From assembly GCF_008843145.1 (NCBI RefSeq), contig NZ_CP030265.1:1970001-2034000 (forward strand): 64,000 nt of DNA, given 5' to 3'. The notes under the pieces were generated by a model, which saw nothing but the letters and a program-made list of their open reading frames with translations, did not search any database and was not told where the DNA came from. Both the position numbers and the translations under genes were made by a program. Numbering within the stretch: position 1 is the stretch's first letter; the number at the start of each line of letters is the position of its first letter. Shown in pieces: positions 45,939 to 54,375 of the stretch. The DNA comes from Skermanella pratensis (GTDB lineage Bacteria > Pseudomonadota > Alphaproteobacteria > Azospirillales > Azospirillaceae).

Positions 45939-48900
45939 TTAGGTGGAGTTCACCGCCCGTGATGCCGATTGGATCCGCTTAAGAGCTTCCTGGGCCGCGT
46001 TGACAACCTCTTGATTAGGGTCCTGAAGAGCGATCTTGAGCGTCGGCACCGCCTCGACCGCCACCGGCCCGATCTCCCCTAGGGCCCAAGCGACGCCCCG
46101 GCGAACCTCCTCATTGGCTTCACTGAACGCAGTGATTAAAACTGACACGGCCTTTTTTGACAGGATCTCGGCCCACGGCTCGGTCTGCGCCAGGGCCCAG
46201 GCGGCGGCCACGCGGACCGTCAGGTCGGCATCGCCCAGCGCGGTGATCAGTGCCGGTACAGCCTCGGCCGCCGCCGGCCCGATTTGCCCCAGGGTCCAGG
46301 CGGCCCCCCAGCGAATCTCCTTGTTGGCATCGCCCAGCGCGGTGATCAGCGCCGGCATCGCCTTGACCGCCGCCGACCCGATTTGCCCCAAGGCCTCGGT
46401 GGCGCTCCGGCGGACTTCCAGATTGGCATTGCCCAGCGCGATGATCAGCGCCGGCACCGCTTCGGCCGTCGCCGGCCCGATACGTCCCAAGGCCTCAGCG
46501 GCGTGCTGGCGGATTTCCAGGTTGGCATCGCCCAATGCAATGATCAGCGCTGGCACCGCCTCGACAGCCGCCGGCCCGATACGTCCCAAGGCCTCGGCGG
46601 CGCTCCAGCGAACTTCCTTGTCGGCATCGCCCAGCGCGGTGATCAGCGCTGGCACCGCTTCGGCCGCCGCCGGCCCAATAAGCCCCAAGGCCTCGGCGGC
46701 GCTCCAGCGAACTTCCTTGTCGGCATCGCCCAGCGCGGTGATCAGCGCAGGTACAGCTTCGGCCGTCGACCCAATCGACCCCAAGGCCTCGGCGGCGCTC
46801 CGGCGGACTTCTATGTCGCCATCGCTGAGGGCGGTGATCAGCGCAGGTACCGCCGCTAGCCCGATACGTCCCAAGGCCTCGGCGGCGCGGTGGCGGACCA
46901 GCCAAGCGGCATCGCCGAGGGCGGTGATCAGCGTCGGCACCGCTTCGGGCGCCGCCGGCCCGATTTGCCCCAGGGCTCCAGCGGCGCTCCGGCGCACCTC
47001 CATATCGGTATCGCCGAGGGCGGTGATCAGCGCCGGCACTGCCTCAGCCGCCGCCGGCCCGATACGCCTCAGGGTCCCGGCGGCGCTCCGGCGCACCTCC
47101 ATATCGGTATCGCCGAGGGCGATGATCAGCGCCGACACCGCCTCAGTAGTCGCCGGCCCAATTTGCCCGAGGGCCCAGGCGGCGCCCCAGCGAATCTCCT
47201 TGTTGGCATTGCCCAACGCGATGATCAGCGCCGGCACCGCCTTGACCGCCGCCGACCCGATACGCCCTAAGGCCTCAGCAGCGCTCCGACAAACCTCCTT
47301 GTCGGCATTGCCCAGCGCGATGATCAGCGCTGGCACCGCTTCGGCCGTCGCCGGCCCGATACGTCCCAGGGCCTCGGTGACGTTCCGGTGGATTTCCAGG
47401 TTGGCATTGCCCAGCGCGGTGATCAGCGCCGGCACCGCTTCGGCCGCCGTCGGCCCGATGCGCCCCAAGACCTCGGCGGCGCTCCGGCGGACCTCTATGT
47501 CGGCATCGCTGAGGGCGGTGATCAGCGCCGGCACCGCCGCCAACCCGATCCGCCTCAGGGCCTCGGCGGCGCTCCGGCGGACCTCTATGTCGGAATCGCT
47601 GAGGGCGGTGATCAGCGCTGGCACCGCCTCGGCCGCCGCCGACCCGATACGTCCCAAGGCCTCGGCGGCGCTCCGGCGGACCTCTATGTCGGCATCGCTG
47701 AGGGCGGTGATCAGCGCTGGCACCACTTCGGCCGCCGCCGGCCCGATGCGCCCCAAGACCTCGGCGGCGTGCTGGCGGATTTCCAGGTTGGCGTTGCCCA
47801 ACGCGGTGATCAGCGCCGGCACCGCTGCCGGTCCGAGTTGCCCCAGGATCTCGGCAGCGCGGTGGCAGACCAGTCGAGCGGCATTGCTAAGGGCGGTGAT
47901 CAGCGCCGGCACTGCCGTTAGCCCGATTTGCCGCAGGGCCTGGGTGGCGCGTTGGCGTATTTCTAGGTTGGCATGGCCCAGCGCGGTAATCAGCGCTGGC
48001 ACCGCCTCGGTTGTCGCTGGTCCGATCTGCCCCAAGGCTTCGGTGGCGCTCCGGCGAACTTCCAGATTGGCATTGCCCAGCGCGGTGATCAGCGCCGGTA
48101 CAGCCTCGGCTGCCGCCGATCCGATTTGCCCCAGGGTTTCAGCGGCACGCTGGCAGATTTCCAAGTTGACATCGCCCAACGCGATGATCAGCGCCGGCAC
48201 CGCCTCGACCGCTGCCGGCCCGATACGCCCCAGGGCTTCGGCGGCGCTCCGGCGAACTTCCATGTCAGCATCACCCAACGCGGTGATCAGTGCTGGCACC
48301 GCTCCGACGGCCGCCGGTCCCATCTGTCCCAAGGCCTTAGCGGCGCTCCGGCGGACTTCCGTGTCGGAATTTCCGAGAGCCCCGAGGGCGGTGATCAACC
48401 TTTGGACTCGCTGCAATTCGTTTCGATTGTAGTCCAGCCACTCGTGCAGTGCCGGCCACTCCGAGATAAGAGCTTCGTGAGCCAGCGTGACGCCAGCACC
48501 CTCAGCAACCAGCAAGCGCCCCTCAACCAACTTATTGATGATCATTCGTGCTTGGTCTACTTTGTCCGGGTCACCCAAAAACATCCGCTGGCGTGTCGGT
48601 GTGCCGGCAGCATCGACGTGGACCAAAGCTTGGAATATTCCCGGCAATGCGGCATCAAGATCTACACCCCAGGTTGTGCTAAGATCTTCTAGGAGTTCAG
48701 CAGCACGGCGACTGATCACACCGCGCAGTCGGCCAAGGGCGTTGTAAGCGTCTATGGTTAGCCGCTGATCAGGGGAGGTCTTCCGGTATAGCTCATCCAG
48801 GCAGAACGCCATCAAAGGAAGCGTCCCTGGATCAGTGCCAGCGTCCTCGAGGACCTCATCTGCCAAGCCATCCTCAAGAACCAGTCCCGCGCGTTCAGCC

Positions 48901-50195
48901 GGCTTGCGGATCATGTCGGCGAGCGCGACTAGCCCGGGCGGCGCCAGTAGGTAAAGTGCCGCGGGAGCTTGAAGCAGCTGGGCGAGATCTGGCAGGACGG
49001 CGCACTGAGGCAGAAAATCCGCCCGCAGCGTAGCCACAACCCTCAGATGCGGCTGGGCGGCGGCATGTGCCAGCAGCGCACCGAAAGACTCACGTTGCAG
49101 GATCGCGGCGTGCGTGAACAGCTCTTCCAGCTGATCCACGAACAGTAGGACCGCACCGCCGGCCGGAGCGACGGCATATTCCGAAATGCGTTGTGGCTCC
49201 TCATTGAGGGCTGTTGCAATCCTGATGGGTGGTTTATGGGCCAGCGCTGGCAGCAAACGGACCAGTCCGTAGGCCAATGCGAGGAAGGGATTGTCGCCGG
49301 CCTCCCCCGGTGTGCAGGTGACCACGCGCCAGTCCTGACTGCCTTCAATAGCACCATCTTGAAGGCGCGGGATCAGGCCGGCGTAGACGAGGGACGATTT
49401 GCCGGTGCCGGAGGCGCCGACCACCGCCAGAAACCGCTGGGCCGGATCGCGCAAACGCGCGATTAGGGCATCGACCTCGCGCCCGCGTCCAAAGAAGATC
49501 GGGGCTTCCTCCAGCGTGAAGGGCCGCAATCCAGGGTAGGGTGAAGTAGGCCAGTCCGGCTCCACCGGCCCAGTCGGTCCCGTATCGCTCTTATCAAGAC
49601 GCTTGCGGAGAATGCGTTTCAGGTCAGAGGCGAGCCGTTCTTTGAAAGCTGTCGGTGTGTCGTAGGGCGTCACGCTTCCTCGGAATGAACCATCCGGTTT
49701 CATGGAAATGCGCTCGCAGAACTGCCCAACCAATTGATATTGCCGCTGCTGCTCCGTCAAGTCCGAGGCCTTTAGACCGACCTTGGGCTCTTCTGTCCGC
49801 GCATAGATGAGGATGTCCGCCTTGCCCTTGCAGGCGTCCTCGTATTCCCATTCGGTCCCGGATAGGTAGGGCTCGCCGTTGGCTTTCTGGAATCTGGTCA
49901 GATCGAGATGTGTCCCGAGCCGGGACCAAAGCACAACGATGACGATGTCGCATTCCGAGGGCTTGGTCTCGAACTGGATCACCGCTTCGTGGGGTGTGAG
50001 ATGGGCTGGCATTGGTGTCGGTGCCGCCGGATCATCCCAGCTCACGATGTCGAACGTCACACGACTGCGCAGGAACGGATCATAGGGCAGTTCTTCTTTA
50101 AGCAGACGGCGAACCAAGGCGCGCTCGTCGGCCACATCGCCGGGCGAAGCGAGAAAGACGCGCAGGTGCTGTGGCGCCGGCTTCGCAGGAAGCAT
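45939..50195 (-). CDS. DUF4062 / STAND NTPase / 25-HEAT-repeat protein
   Basis: 1418 residues. Residues 10-130: DUF4062-like (LRVFLASPGDVADERALVRR, ECDIVIVVLWSRLGT, GTEWEYEDA). Residues 220-600: novel-STAND/NACHT-like NTPase with Walker A GASGTGKSS (260-268) and Walker B VLLFVDQLEELF (349-360), a later RADFLPQ and a winged-helix-like region ending in LAHEALISEWPALHEW. Residues 600-1418: 25 tandem HEAT repeats, mostly 33 residues (VPALITALGDADMEVRRSAA then EALGRIGPAA), several 30. No nuclease, TIR or protease effector is fused. The layout of switch ATPase plus repeat sensor is that of bacterial NLR-like immune proteins. The upstream DUF4231 gene is the likely membrane effector. Confidence 0.85.
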   Translation of the reverse strand: MLPAKPAPQHLRVFLASPGDVADERALVRRLLKEELPYDPFLRSRVTFDIVSWDDPAAPTPMPAHLTPHEAVIQFETKPSECDIVIVVLWSRLGTHLDLTRFQKANGEPYLSGTEWEYEDACKGKADILIYARTEEPKVGLKASDLTEQQRQYQLVGQFCERISMKPDGSFRGSVTPYDTPTAFKERLASDLKRILRKRLDKSDTGPTGPVEPDWPTSPYPGLRPFTLEEAPIFFGRGREVDALIARLRDPAQRFLAVVGASGTGKSSLVYAGLIPRLQDGAIEGSQDWRVVTCTPGEAGDNPFLALAYGLVRLLPALAHKPPIRIATALNEEPQRISEYAVAPAGGAVLLFVDQLEELFTHAAILQRESFGALLAHAAAQPHLRVVATLRADFLPQCAVLPDLAQLLQAPAALYLLAPPGLVALADMIRKPAERAGLVLEDGLADEVLEDAGTDPGTLPLMAFCLDELYRKTSPDQRLTIDAYNALGRLRGVISRRAAELLEDLSTTWGVDLDAALPGIFQALVHVDAAGTPTRQRMFLGDPDKVDQARMIINKLVEGRLLVAEGAGVTLAHEALISEWPALHEWLDYNRNELQRVQRLITALGALGNSDTEVRRSAAKALGQMGPAAVGAVPALITALGDADMEVRRSAAEALGRIGPAAVEAVPALIIALGDVNLEICQRAAETLGQIGSAAAEAVPALITALGNANLEVRRSATEALGQIGPATTEAVPALITALGHANLEIRQRATQALRQIGLTAVPALITALSNAARLVCHRAAEILGQLGPAAVPALITALGNANLEIRQHAAEVLGRIGPAAAEVVPALITALSDADIEVRRSAAEALGRIGSAAAEAVPALITALSDSDIEVRRSAAEALRRIGLAAVPALITALSDADIEVRRSAAEVLGRIGPTAAEAVPALITALGNANLEIHRNVTEALGRIGPATAEAVPALIIALGNADKEVCRSAAEALGRIGSAAVKAVPALIIALGNANKEIRWGAAWALGQIGPATTEAVSALIIALGDTDMEVRRSAAGTLRRIGPAAAEAVPALITALGDTDMEVRRSAAGALGQIGPAAPEAVPTLITALGDAAWLVRHRAAEALGRIGLAAVPALITALSDGDIEVRRSAAEALGSIGSTAEAVPALITALGDADKEVRWSAAEALGLIGPAAAEAVPALITALGDADKEVRWSAAEALGRIGPAAVEAVPALIIALGDANLEIRQHAAEALGRIGPATAEAVPALIIALGNANLEVRRSATEALGQIGSAAVKAMPALITALGDANKEIRWGAAWTLGQIGPAAAEAVPALITALGDADLTVRVAAAWALAQTEPWAEILSKKAVSVLITAFSEANEEVRRGVAWALGEIGPVAVEAVPTLKIALQDPNQEVVNAAQEALKRIQSASRAVNST
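45942..48398 (-). repeat. DNA-level array encoding 25 HEAT repeats
   Basis: Roughly 25 tandem units of about 99 bp (some 90 bp). Neighbours are near-identical at DNA level (for example GCGGTGATCAGCGC recurs in most units) but differ at a small set of codons such as DADMEVRRS, NANLEIRQH and DADKEVRWS. The array also creates long spurious frames on the plus strand. Such homogeneity favours unequal crossing-over or gene conversion. Confidence 0.85.
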
Positions 50196-50372
50196 CAGCT
50201 ACCGAATACGATCCGGGTCTTTAGGATCACCCCGCCAACACCATAGGTATCCAGGGTTCCAGCGCATAACGCATTCCTGTGCCTTTACCATCTTAGAGCG
50301 AATTAGACCTTTCGGCGCCGACATCGCGCAAGTGCCTCATCAGTGCAGTGCCGATCGAGCTTATCGTCCGCT

Positions 50373-50873
50373 TCAGTCATCGCGAACTGACCCCGCCCCG
50401 GCGCTTAGATCTTTGCTTCTAGTGCCTTCTGACAGTAAAACCGGGCGCGATCCCGCTTTCGCGGCCTGTTCTTGGACCGACACCCACTTTGCATGTTCCT
50501 GTGAGATCAGGCCCTCGATGCGGTCGGCTAGGAGTGCCAAAGGTTTTTCAGCATCCATGTAAGGTCCGGCGCTGGACAGGAACAGATATTTTTCATGCTT
50601 CAGCGTCTCGCAGGTTGAACGATAGGCGATCCAATTCTGCTGATCCTGGCTCAACTGCTGAACGGTCTCCACGATCAGGATGACTAGGCCTAGGACGGCC
50701 GCAACTTTCTCTGGATGTGGGATGTTGAAAACAGGAAGTAGAGGGAGCAAGGCAGCAGCAACGACTTGCACGAGCTTCAGAACCTTATATCGCCTCTGTG
50801 CCGATTGGCTTTTCCGGTCGTACCAGTTGATTTGGTCCTCTAAGCGGTCGAGGATGGGGGTCTGCTCGCTCAT
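50373..50873 (-). CDS. DUF4231/SLATT-like two-helix membrane protein
   Basis: 166 residues from the ATG at 50873 (MSEQTPILDRLEDQINWYDR). The longer frame upstream has no coding character. Two adjacent membrane helices (LKLVQVVAAALLPLLPVF and KVAAVLGLVILIVETVQQL) are followed by a cytosolic helical part with QNWIAYRSTCETLKHEKYLF, the DUF4231 fingerprint. SLATT-type proteins are proposed pore-forming effectors in nucleotide-signal and other conflict systems. It lies 177 bp upstream of the STAND-HEAT gene on the same strand, so an operon is likely. Confidence 0.75.
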   Translation of the reverse strand: MSEQTPILDRLEDQINWYDRKSQSAQRRYKVLKLVQVVAAALLPLLPVFNIPHPEKVAAVLGLVILIVETVQQLSQDQQNWIAYRSTCETLKHEKYLFLSSAGPYMDAEKPLALLADRIEGLISQEHAKWVSVQEQAAKAGSRPVLLSEGTRSKDLSAGAGSVRDD

Positions 50874-51094
50874 GACGTTGATCTCACCATCAGTGTTCGG
50901 ACTGGCCTGAGCTCCAGATATCATCCCACACGGCTGTTGGCTCGAACGCAACCCGTCATCGCGGATCGTCAGCGAAATCCACTGCCGCCGGACCGGCAAT
51001 TCCTTCGATCGTGCCGGCCAGGTGCGCTGACCATAGCCCAGCAGATGGATGATGCGCACCCCGGACTTGGGCCGCCATCAGATGCTGGACCATG

Positions 51095-51240
51095 TCGTAA
51101 AGATCGCGAAGGCGGGCAGGGCGGACAAGCGGGTGGCCGATCTGCTCCCTCATCACGCCCATGAGGGCTGACGATGCGTTAGAACGCTGACGGGCTGAAC
51201 CGTTGCGGCGTCCCCGCCCCCTGTAACCTTCACGGGTCGA
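51095..51240 (+). pseudogene. Decayed serine recombinase remnant
   Basis: The plus strand reads AKAGRADKRVADLLP then loses frame; bases up to about 51228 (CGCTGACGGGCTGAACCG) align with the recombinase fragment at 45637-45909. Several stops are present. It lies on the far side of the STAND/DUF4231 module in the same orientation. Confidence 0.5.
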
Positions 51241-51444
51241 ACGGTCGGCGGTATCATAGCGCCGTTGACTGATCGGGCCGATCCGCCGGGAGCAACCTTT
51301 TGCCCCCTGTGTCACGAACACCTGGGGGGACGCGTGCCCCGTCGGCAGGCCGAGGCTGAGGCCCAGTGGGGAGTCAGCGCCAAGCGAGCGCCAGTACAGG
51401 GGTGGATCCAGGCTGCGGCGGCCCATTTGGATGGGAGCCCTTGG

Positions 51445-52062
51445 ATGAGTGAGATGTTCGACTGGTATGTCGGCATCGACTGGGCGAGCGAGGTTCATCA
51501 GGTCTGCCTGGTCGATGATCGTGGCGTGGTACGCGGGGAGCGCGCGGTGCGCCACAGTGGCGAGCAACTGGCCAGTCTGGCGGCTTGGCTGATCGAGACC
51601 ACGGGCGCCGCTCCGGAACGCATCGGCATTGGCATCGAACTGCCCCACGGTCCGGTCGACGCTCTGATCCCTTTTATTCTGGTGTACCTGCGGACATACC
51701 GGCCGCTGCTCGATGTCGAAGGGCGACCGGAACTGCTGCTCACCGAACAAGGCCGTGCGATGACGCCACGGGCAATCGGGCACGTGTTCCGTACGCGAAC
51801 CGGGAACGCTCTCGGTCGCGCCTTCAGTCCTCATCATGTCCGGACGCTCTATGCCACCGATATGGCGAGCCTGAGCCTGGAGGCAGCGCCAGCGATCCGG
51901 GCTATGCTGGGGCACAGCGATCCGGAGACACTCCGGCATTATCTGGCCCTCGGGACCAGCAGCCTGGCCGCTCGGCAACTCCAGGATGTGACGGAGAAAC
52001 TGCGCCAGGGCGACGCCGGATATGATCGGAGCAGCCGCCGGCGGAAGGTGCACGCTGACTGA
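51445..52062 (+). CDS. Chimeric ORF: IS110 transposase N-terminus joined to tyrosine recombinase C-terminus
   Basis: 205 residues from the ATG at 51445 with GGGAG upstream. Residues 1-74 are the IS110 DEDD N-terminus (WYVGIDWASEVHQVCLVDDR, ERIGIGIELPHGP). From about residue 75 the sequence is the catalytic end of a tyrosine recombinase (SPHHVRTLYATDMA, AIRAMLGHSDPETLRHYLAL). The join is in frame near 51670. Both halves lack the rest of their active sites (the recombinase lacks its first Arg region), so it is most likely a recombination junction rather than a working enzyme. Confidence 0.65.
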   Translation: MSEMFDWYVGIDWASEVHQVCLVDDRGVVRGERAVRHSGEQLASLAAWLIETTGAAPERIGIGIELPHGPVDALIPFILVYLRTYRPLLDVEGRPELLLTEQGRAMTPRAIGHVFRTRTGNALGRAFSPHHVRTLYATDMASLSLEAAPAIRAMLGHSDPETLRHYLALGTSSLAARQLQDVTEKLRQGDAGYDRSSRRRKVHAD

Positions 52063-52320
52063 GCGGAGATCGGACACGTCCATCAACGGCCAATGATGGT
52101 ATGAAGTTTTTTCGCGGATTGCTGGATGTCGTCGACCGCGCTGAATCACACTGTACCATATCCTGTTCAGGACGGCGCCGCGCCAGGGCAGAGGTGACCG
52201 CCCTCGACCAGAGTTGTACGGCTCGCACGTATCCCGAACAGCACCGCGCGGCTTCGCGCGTCTTGATCCGCGCCGTGGACGATCCCCGGCGTCGAGGATC
52301 CTGACTGTGAAGGACATGCG

Positions 52321-52689
52321 ATGATGAGCTCTGCGATGACTGGGACGATGTCGGTACTGATCACTGGCGGCGGGTCGGCGCTGCGCGCGCGAGTTCGCGC
52401 CGGTGACACGGGAGTGGTCGCGCGCGCGTTGGCGATCGTACGGGACGACGCTGCGGCCACGCTCGAGGCGATTTCTGCGGTAAGCGGGATCAAGCGTGTC
52501 GGCCCATGCGCCGAGGGCGAGATCGAACTCGAGTTGGCTGAACCCGTGAGCCGGCGCGGCCTGCGTCGAGTGGCGCTTCTGAATGAGCGAAGCATGCGGC
52601 GGCTGGGCTACGTGCTGGAGCGTGAGGTGGTCGCAGATGGCGGCCAGGTCGTCAGCGTCTATGCCCGGCAGCGCCGGCACCACGCGTAA
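52321..52689 (+). CDS. Hypothetical protein
   Basis: 122 residues; AAGGA lies just upstream of the ATG. Composition is coding-like, with Arg/Ala/Val-rich alternating segments (ARALAIVRDDAAATLEAISA; LRRVALLNERSMRRLGYVLE). No domain recognised. It precedes the small gene at 52707 by 17 bp, suggesting a two-gene unit. Confidence 0.5.
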   Translation: MMSSAMTGTMSVLITGGGSALRARVRAGDTGVVARALAIVRDDAAATLEAISAVSGIKRVGPCAEGEIELELAEPVSRRGLRRVALLNERSMRRLGYVLEREVVADGGQVVSVYARQRRHHA

Positions 52690-52706
52690 GTCGGGAGGAG
52701 CGGAAT

Positions 52707-52904
52707 ATGCACAACGCCGCACTGCTTCATCTGGCTCATCTGGCGGGATATGACCTGACCATGACGTGTGATCGGTACTCCGCCCAGGTCCTGGTGCTGT
52801 CGCGTAACGGCGGACAACTGACCTTCCTGGATAGGTGCGAACTGATCGCCTTCCTCCGCGAGCAGGTGGATCTGATGATCGAACTCGCCGACCGGTTGGG
52901 TTGA
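52707..52904 (+). CDS. Small hypothetical protein
   Basis: 65 residues with the strong ribosome site GGGAGGAG. Sequence such as HLAHLAGYDLTMTCDRYSAQ and LTFLDRCELIAFLREQVDLM looks globular. Function unknown. Likely co-transcribed with the gene at 52321. Confidence 0.5.
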   Translation: MHNAALLHLAHLAGYDLTMTCDRYSAQVLVLSRNGGQLTFLDRCELIAFLREQVDLMIELADRLG

Positions 52905-52972
52905 TCGAGTAGGGGTATTTTTTCCACCTGAAGGAGTAATGCCCTTTCAAGTCTTCTAGGGGCTACCGAAAA

Positions 52973-53019
52973 CCGGCCCGCCGAAGCGTCCCTCTGTGAG
53001 GTCCGCACAGGCGGGCCGG
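52973..53019. terminator. Hairpin between convergent genes
   Basis: CCGGCCCGCC (52973-52982) pairs perfectly with GGCGGGCCGG (53010-53019). It separates the plus-strand small genes from the minus-strand integrase. No T tract. Confidence 0.4.
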
Positions 53020-53043
53020 AGCCTTTCCGGCCGGAGTTATCCG

Positions 53044-54375
53044 TCATTCATTCGGCAACAATGTCAATCTGTCATCGATAATCCCGACGTGCAGGCGGTA
53101 GTCAATCGATGCGATCGCCTCCACCAGTCGGGCCAGCGAAGCTCCCTTGTAATAGCGGCTCCCCGTCTGCCCTTGCTGCACGTGGCCCATCAGTTCGCTG
53201 ACCTGGATCTCGGGAATCTGGCGATTGAGCAGATGGGTGTCGAAGCTGTGTCTCAGGGAGTACAGGCAAAGCCCCTCCCGCGCCATTCCGACATATTCGA
53301 GGTAGCGGCCGAACCACTCGCCCAGCTTTGCGCCGGATCGAAGGGCTTTGGCCGATTTCAGGCCGGGAAACAGGTCTATCTTCCCCTTAACTTTCTGATC
53401 CGCGTGATAGTCCAGGAAGCCGAGTTCCAACAGAAGCGGATGGATCGGGACGATCCGCTTCGAGGTGCCGGTCTTCACCCGCTTTCCCTTTTCCTCGTCC
53501 GGCATGACCTTGATGCACCAGATGGCAAAGGTAGCCGAGCCATCCTGACCGGCTGGCAGAAAGCGGCGCAGGCGTGCCCAGACCCCGGTCTGCGACCGGA
53601 CATCGATATCCCATTCTGCAAAATGCTCCTCGTCGAACTGCACGGCGACGATGTCTTCGGTAAGCAACTGGGCGGCTTCGCCGAGACGCAGTCCCTGGTG
53701 CGCCATCATGAGCGGAAGCCAGTATTTCGCATCCTTGACGACGTGCTTGCCGCGACGGTGCCGGTGATGGTCACCGGCGCACCCGCTCCAGGCCGGGCTG
53801 GCAAACAATTCGCGCAGTTCGGCGTTCAGGAACGCGTCGCGGTCGTTCCTGGCGGATCGATCGAATTCCTTCACGCCGTATCGCAGCTTCAGGGCGAGCA
53901 GGTCCCGGTTGATCGGTACCTTCTTCGTCTCTGCGAGCCACCGGAGCAGGCCTTTGATTTTATCGAGGTGCTTGTTGATGGTCTTCATGGCCAGCCGGCG
54001 CTCTTTCGCCGACTGCAACTCGTGCCGGAGATTGTCCGGGTCGATCTCTCCCGCTGCTGCCTTCGCCTCGACGAGGGAAACCGCCCGGTCGGAACGTCCA
54101 TCCGCCTTGCGGATCGCCTCGGACGCGGTCATGGCGCGGTACGGACCGCGTCCGAACAGCGACGGCACGCGATGCAGCATCGCCCTGAAGTTTACGAGAT
54201 CCTCCTCGGTGATATCGACCACCTTCCGGTTACCGACAAGGTCCGCGAACAGGTCGCCGGCGACTCGGTAGTTCCGCACCTCCTCCTCGCACAGGAGTGA
54301 CGTCCTGTTGCTGCCCTGGAGGCTTTGCCGCTGTTGGATCCACGATGCCATGGCCTGCGTCACCGTCCATTCCAC
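53044..54375 (-). CDS. Tyrosine integrase, catalytic half
   Basis: 443 residues from GTG at 54375, which has no ribosome site. It contains a core-binding region (about 70-170) and a catalytic domain: MMAHQGLRLGEAAQLL (Arg I), GTSKRIVPIHPLLLE (Lys), YSLRHSFDTHLLNRQI (His-x-x-Arg region; here RHSFD), SELMGHVQQGQTGSRYYKGA (His and Tyr). The N-terminal half lies in another frame at 54360-55229. One extra G in CCGGGAAG near 54400 would join them into one integrase of about 730 residues. Confidence 0.75.
   Translation of the reverse strand: MEWTVTQAMASWIQQRQSLQGSNRTSLLCEEEVRNYRVAGDLFADLVGNRKVVDITEEDLVNFRAMLHRVPSLFGRGPYRAMTASEAIRKADGRSDRAVSLVEAKAAAGEIDPDNLRHELQSAKERRLAMKTINKHLDKIKGLLRWLAETKKVPINRDLLALKLRYGVKEFDRSARNDRDAFLNAELRELFASPAWSGCAGDHHRHRRGKHVVKDAKYWLPLMMAHQGLRLGEAAQLLTEDIVAVQFDEEHFAEWDIDVRSQTGVWARLRRFLPAGQDGSATFAIWCIKVMPDEEKGKRVKTGTSKRIVPIHPLLLELGFLDYHADQKVKGKIDLFPGLKSAKALRSGAKLGEWFGRYLEYVGMAREGLCLYSLRHSFDTHLLNRQIPEIQVSELMGHVQQGQTGSRYYKGASLARLVEAIASIDYRLHVGIIDDRLTLLPNE

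Noticed and set aside
45942-48398. CRISPR-like or satellite array
   Set aside because: Units are about 99 bp, contiguous without spacers and encode HEAT repeats in one frame.
46036-48432. 798-residue open frame on the plus strand
   Set aside because: It is the antisense of the HEAT repeat array; the periodicity and high GC keep the opposite frame open. The minus-strand gene has clear domains.
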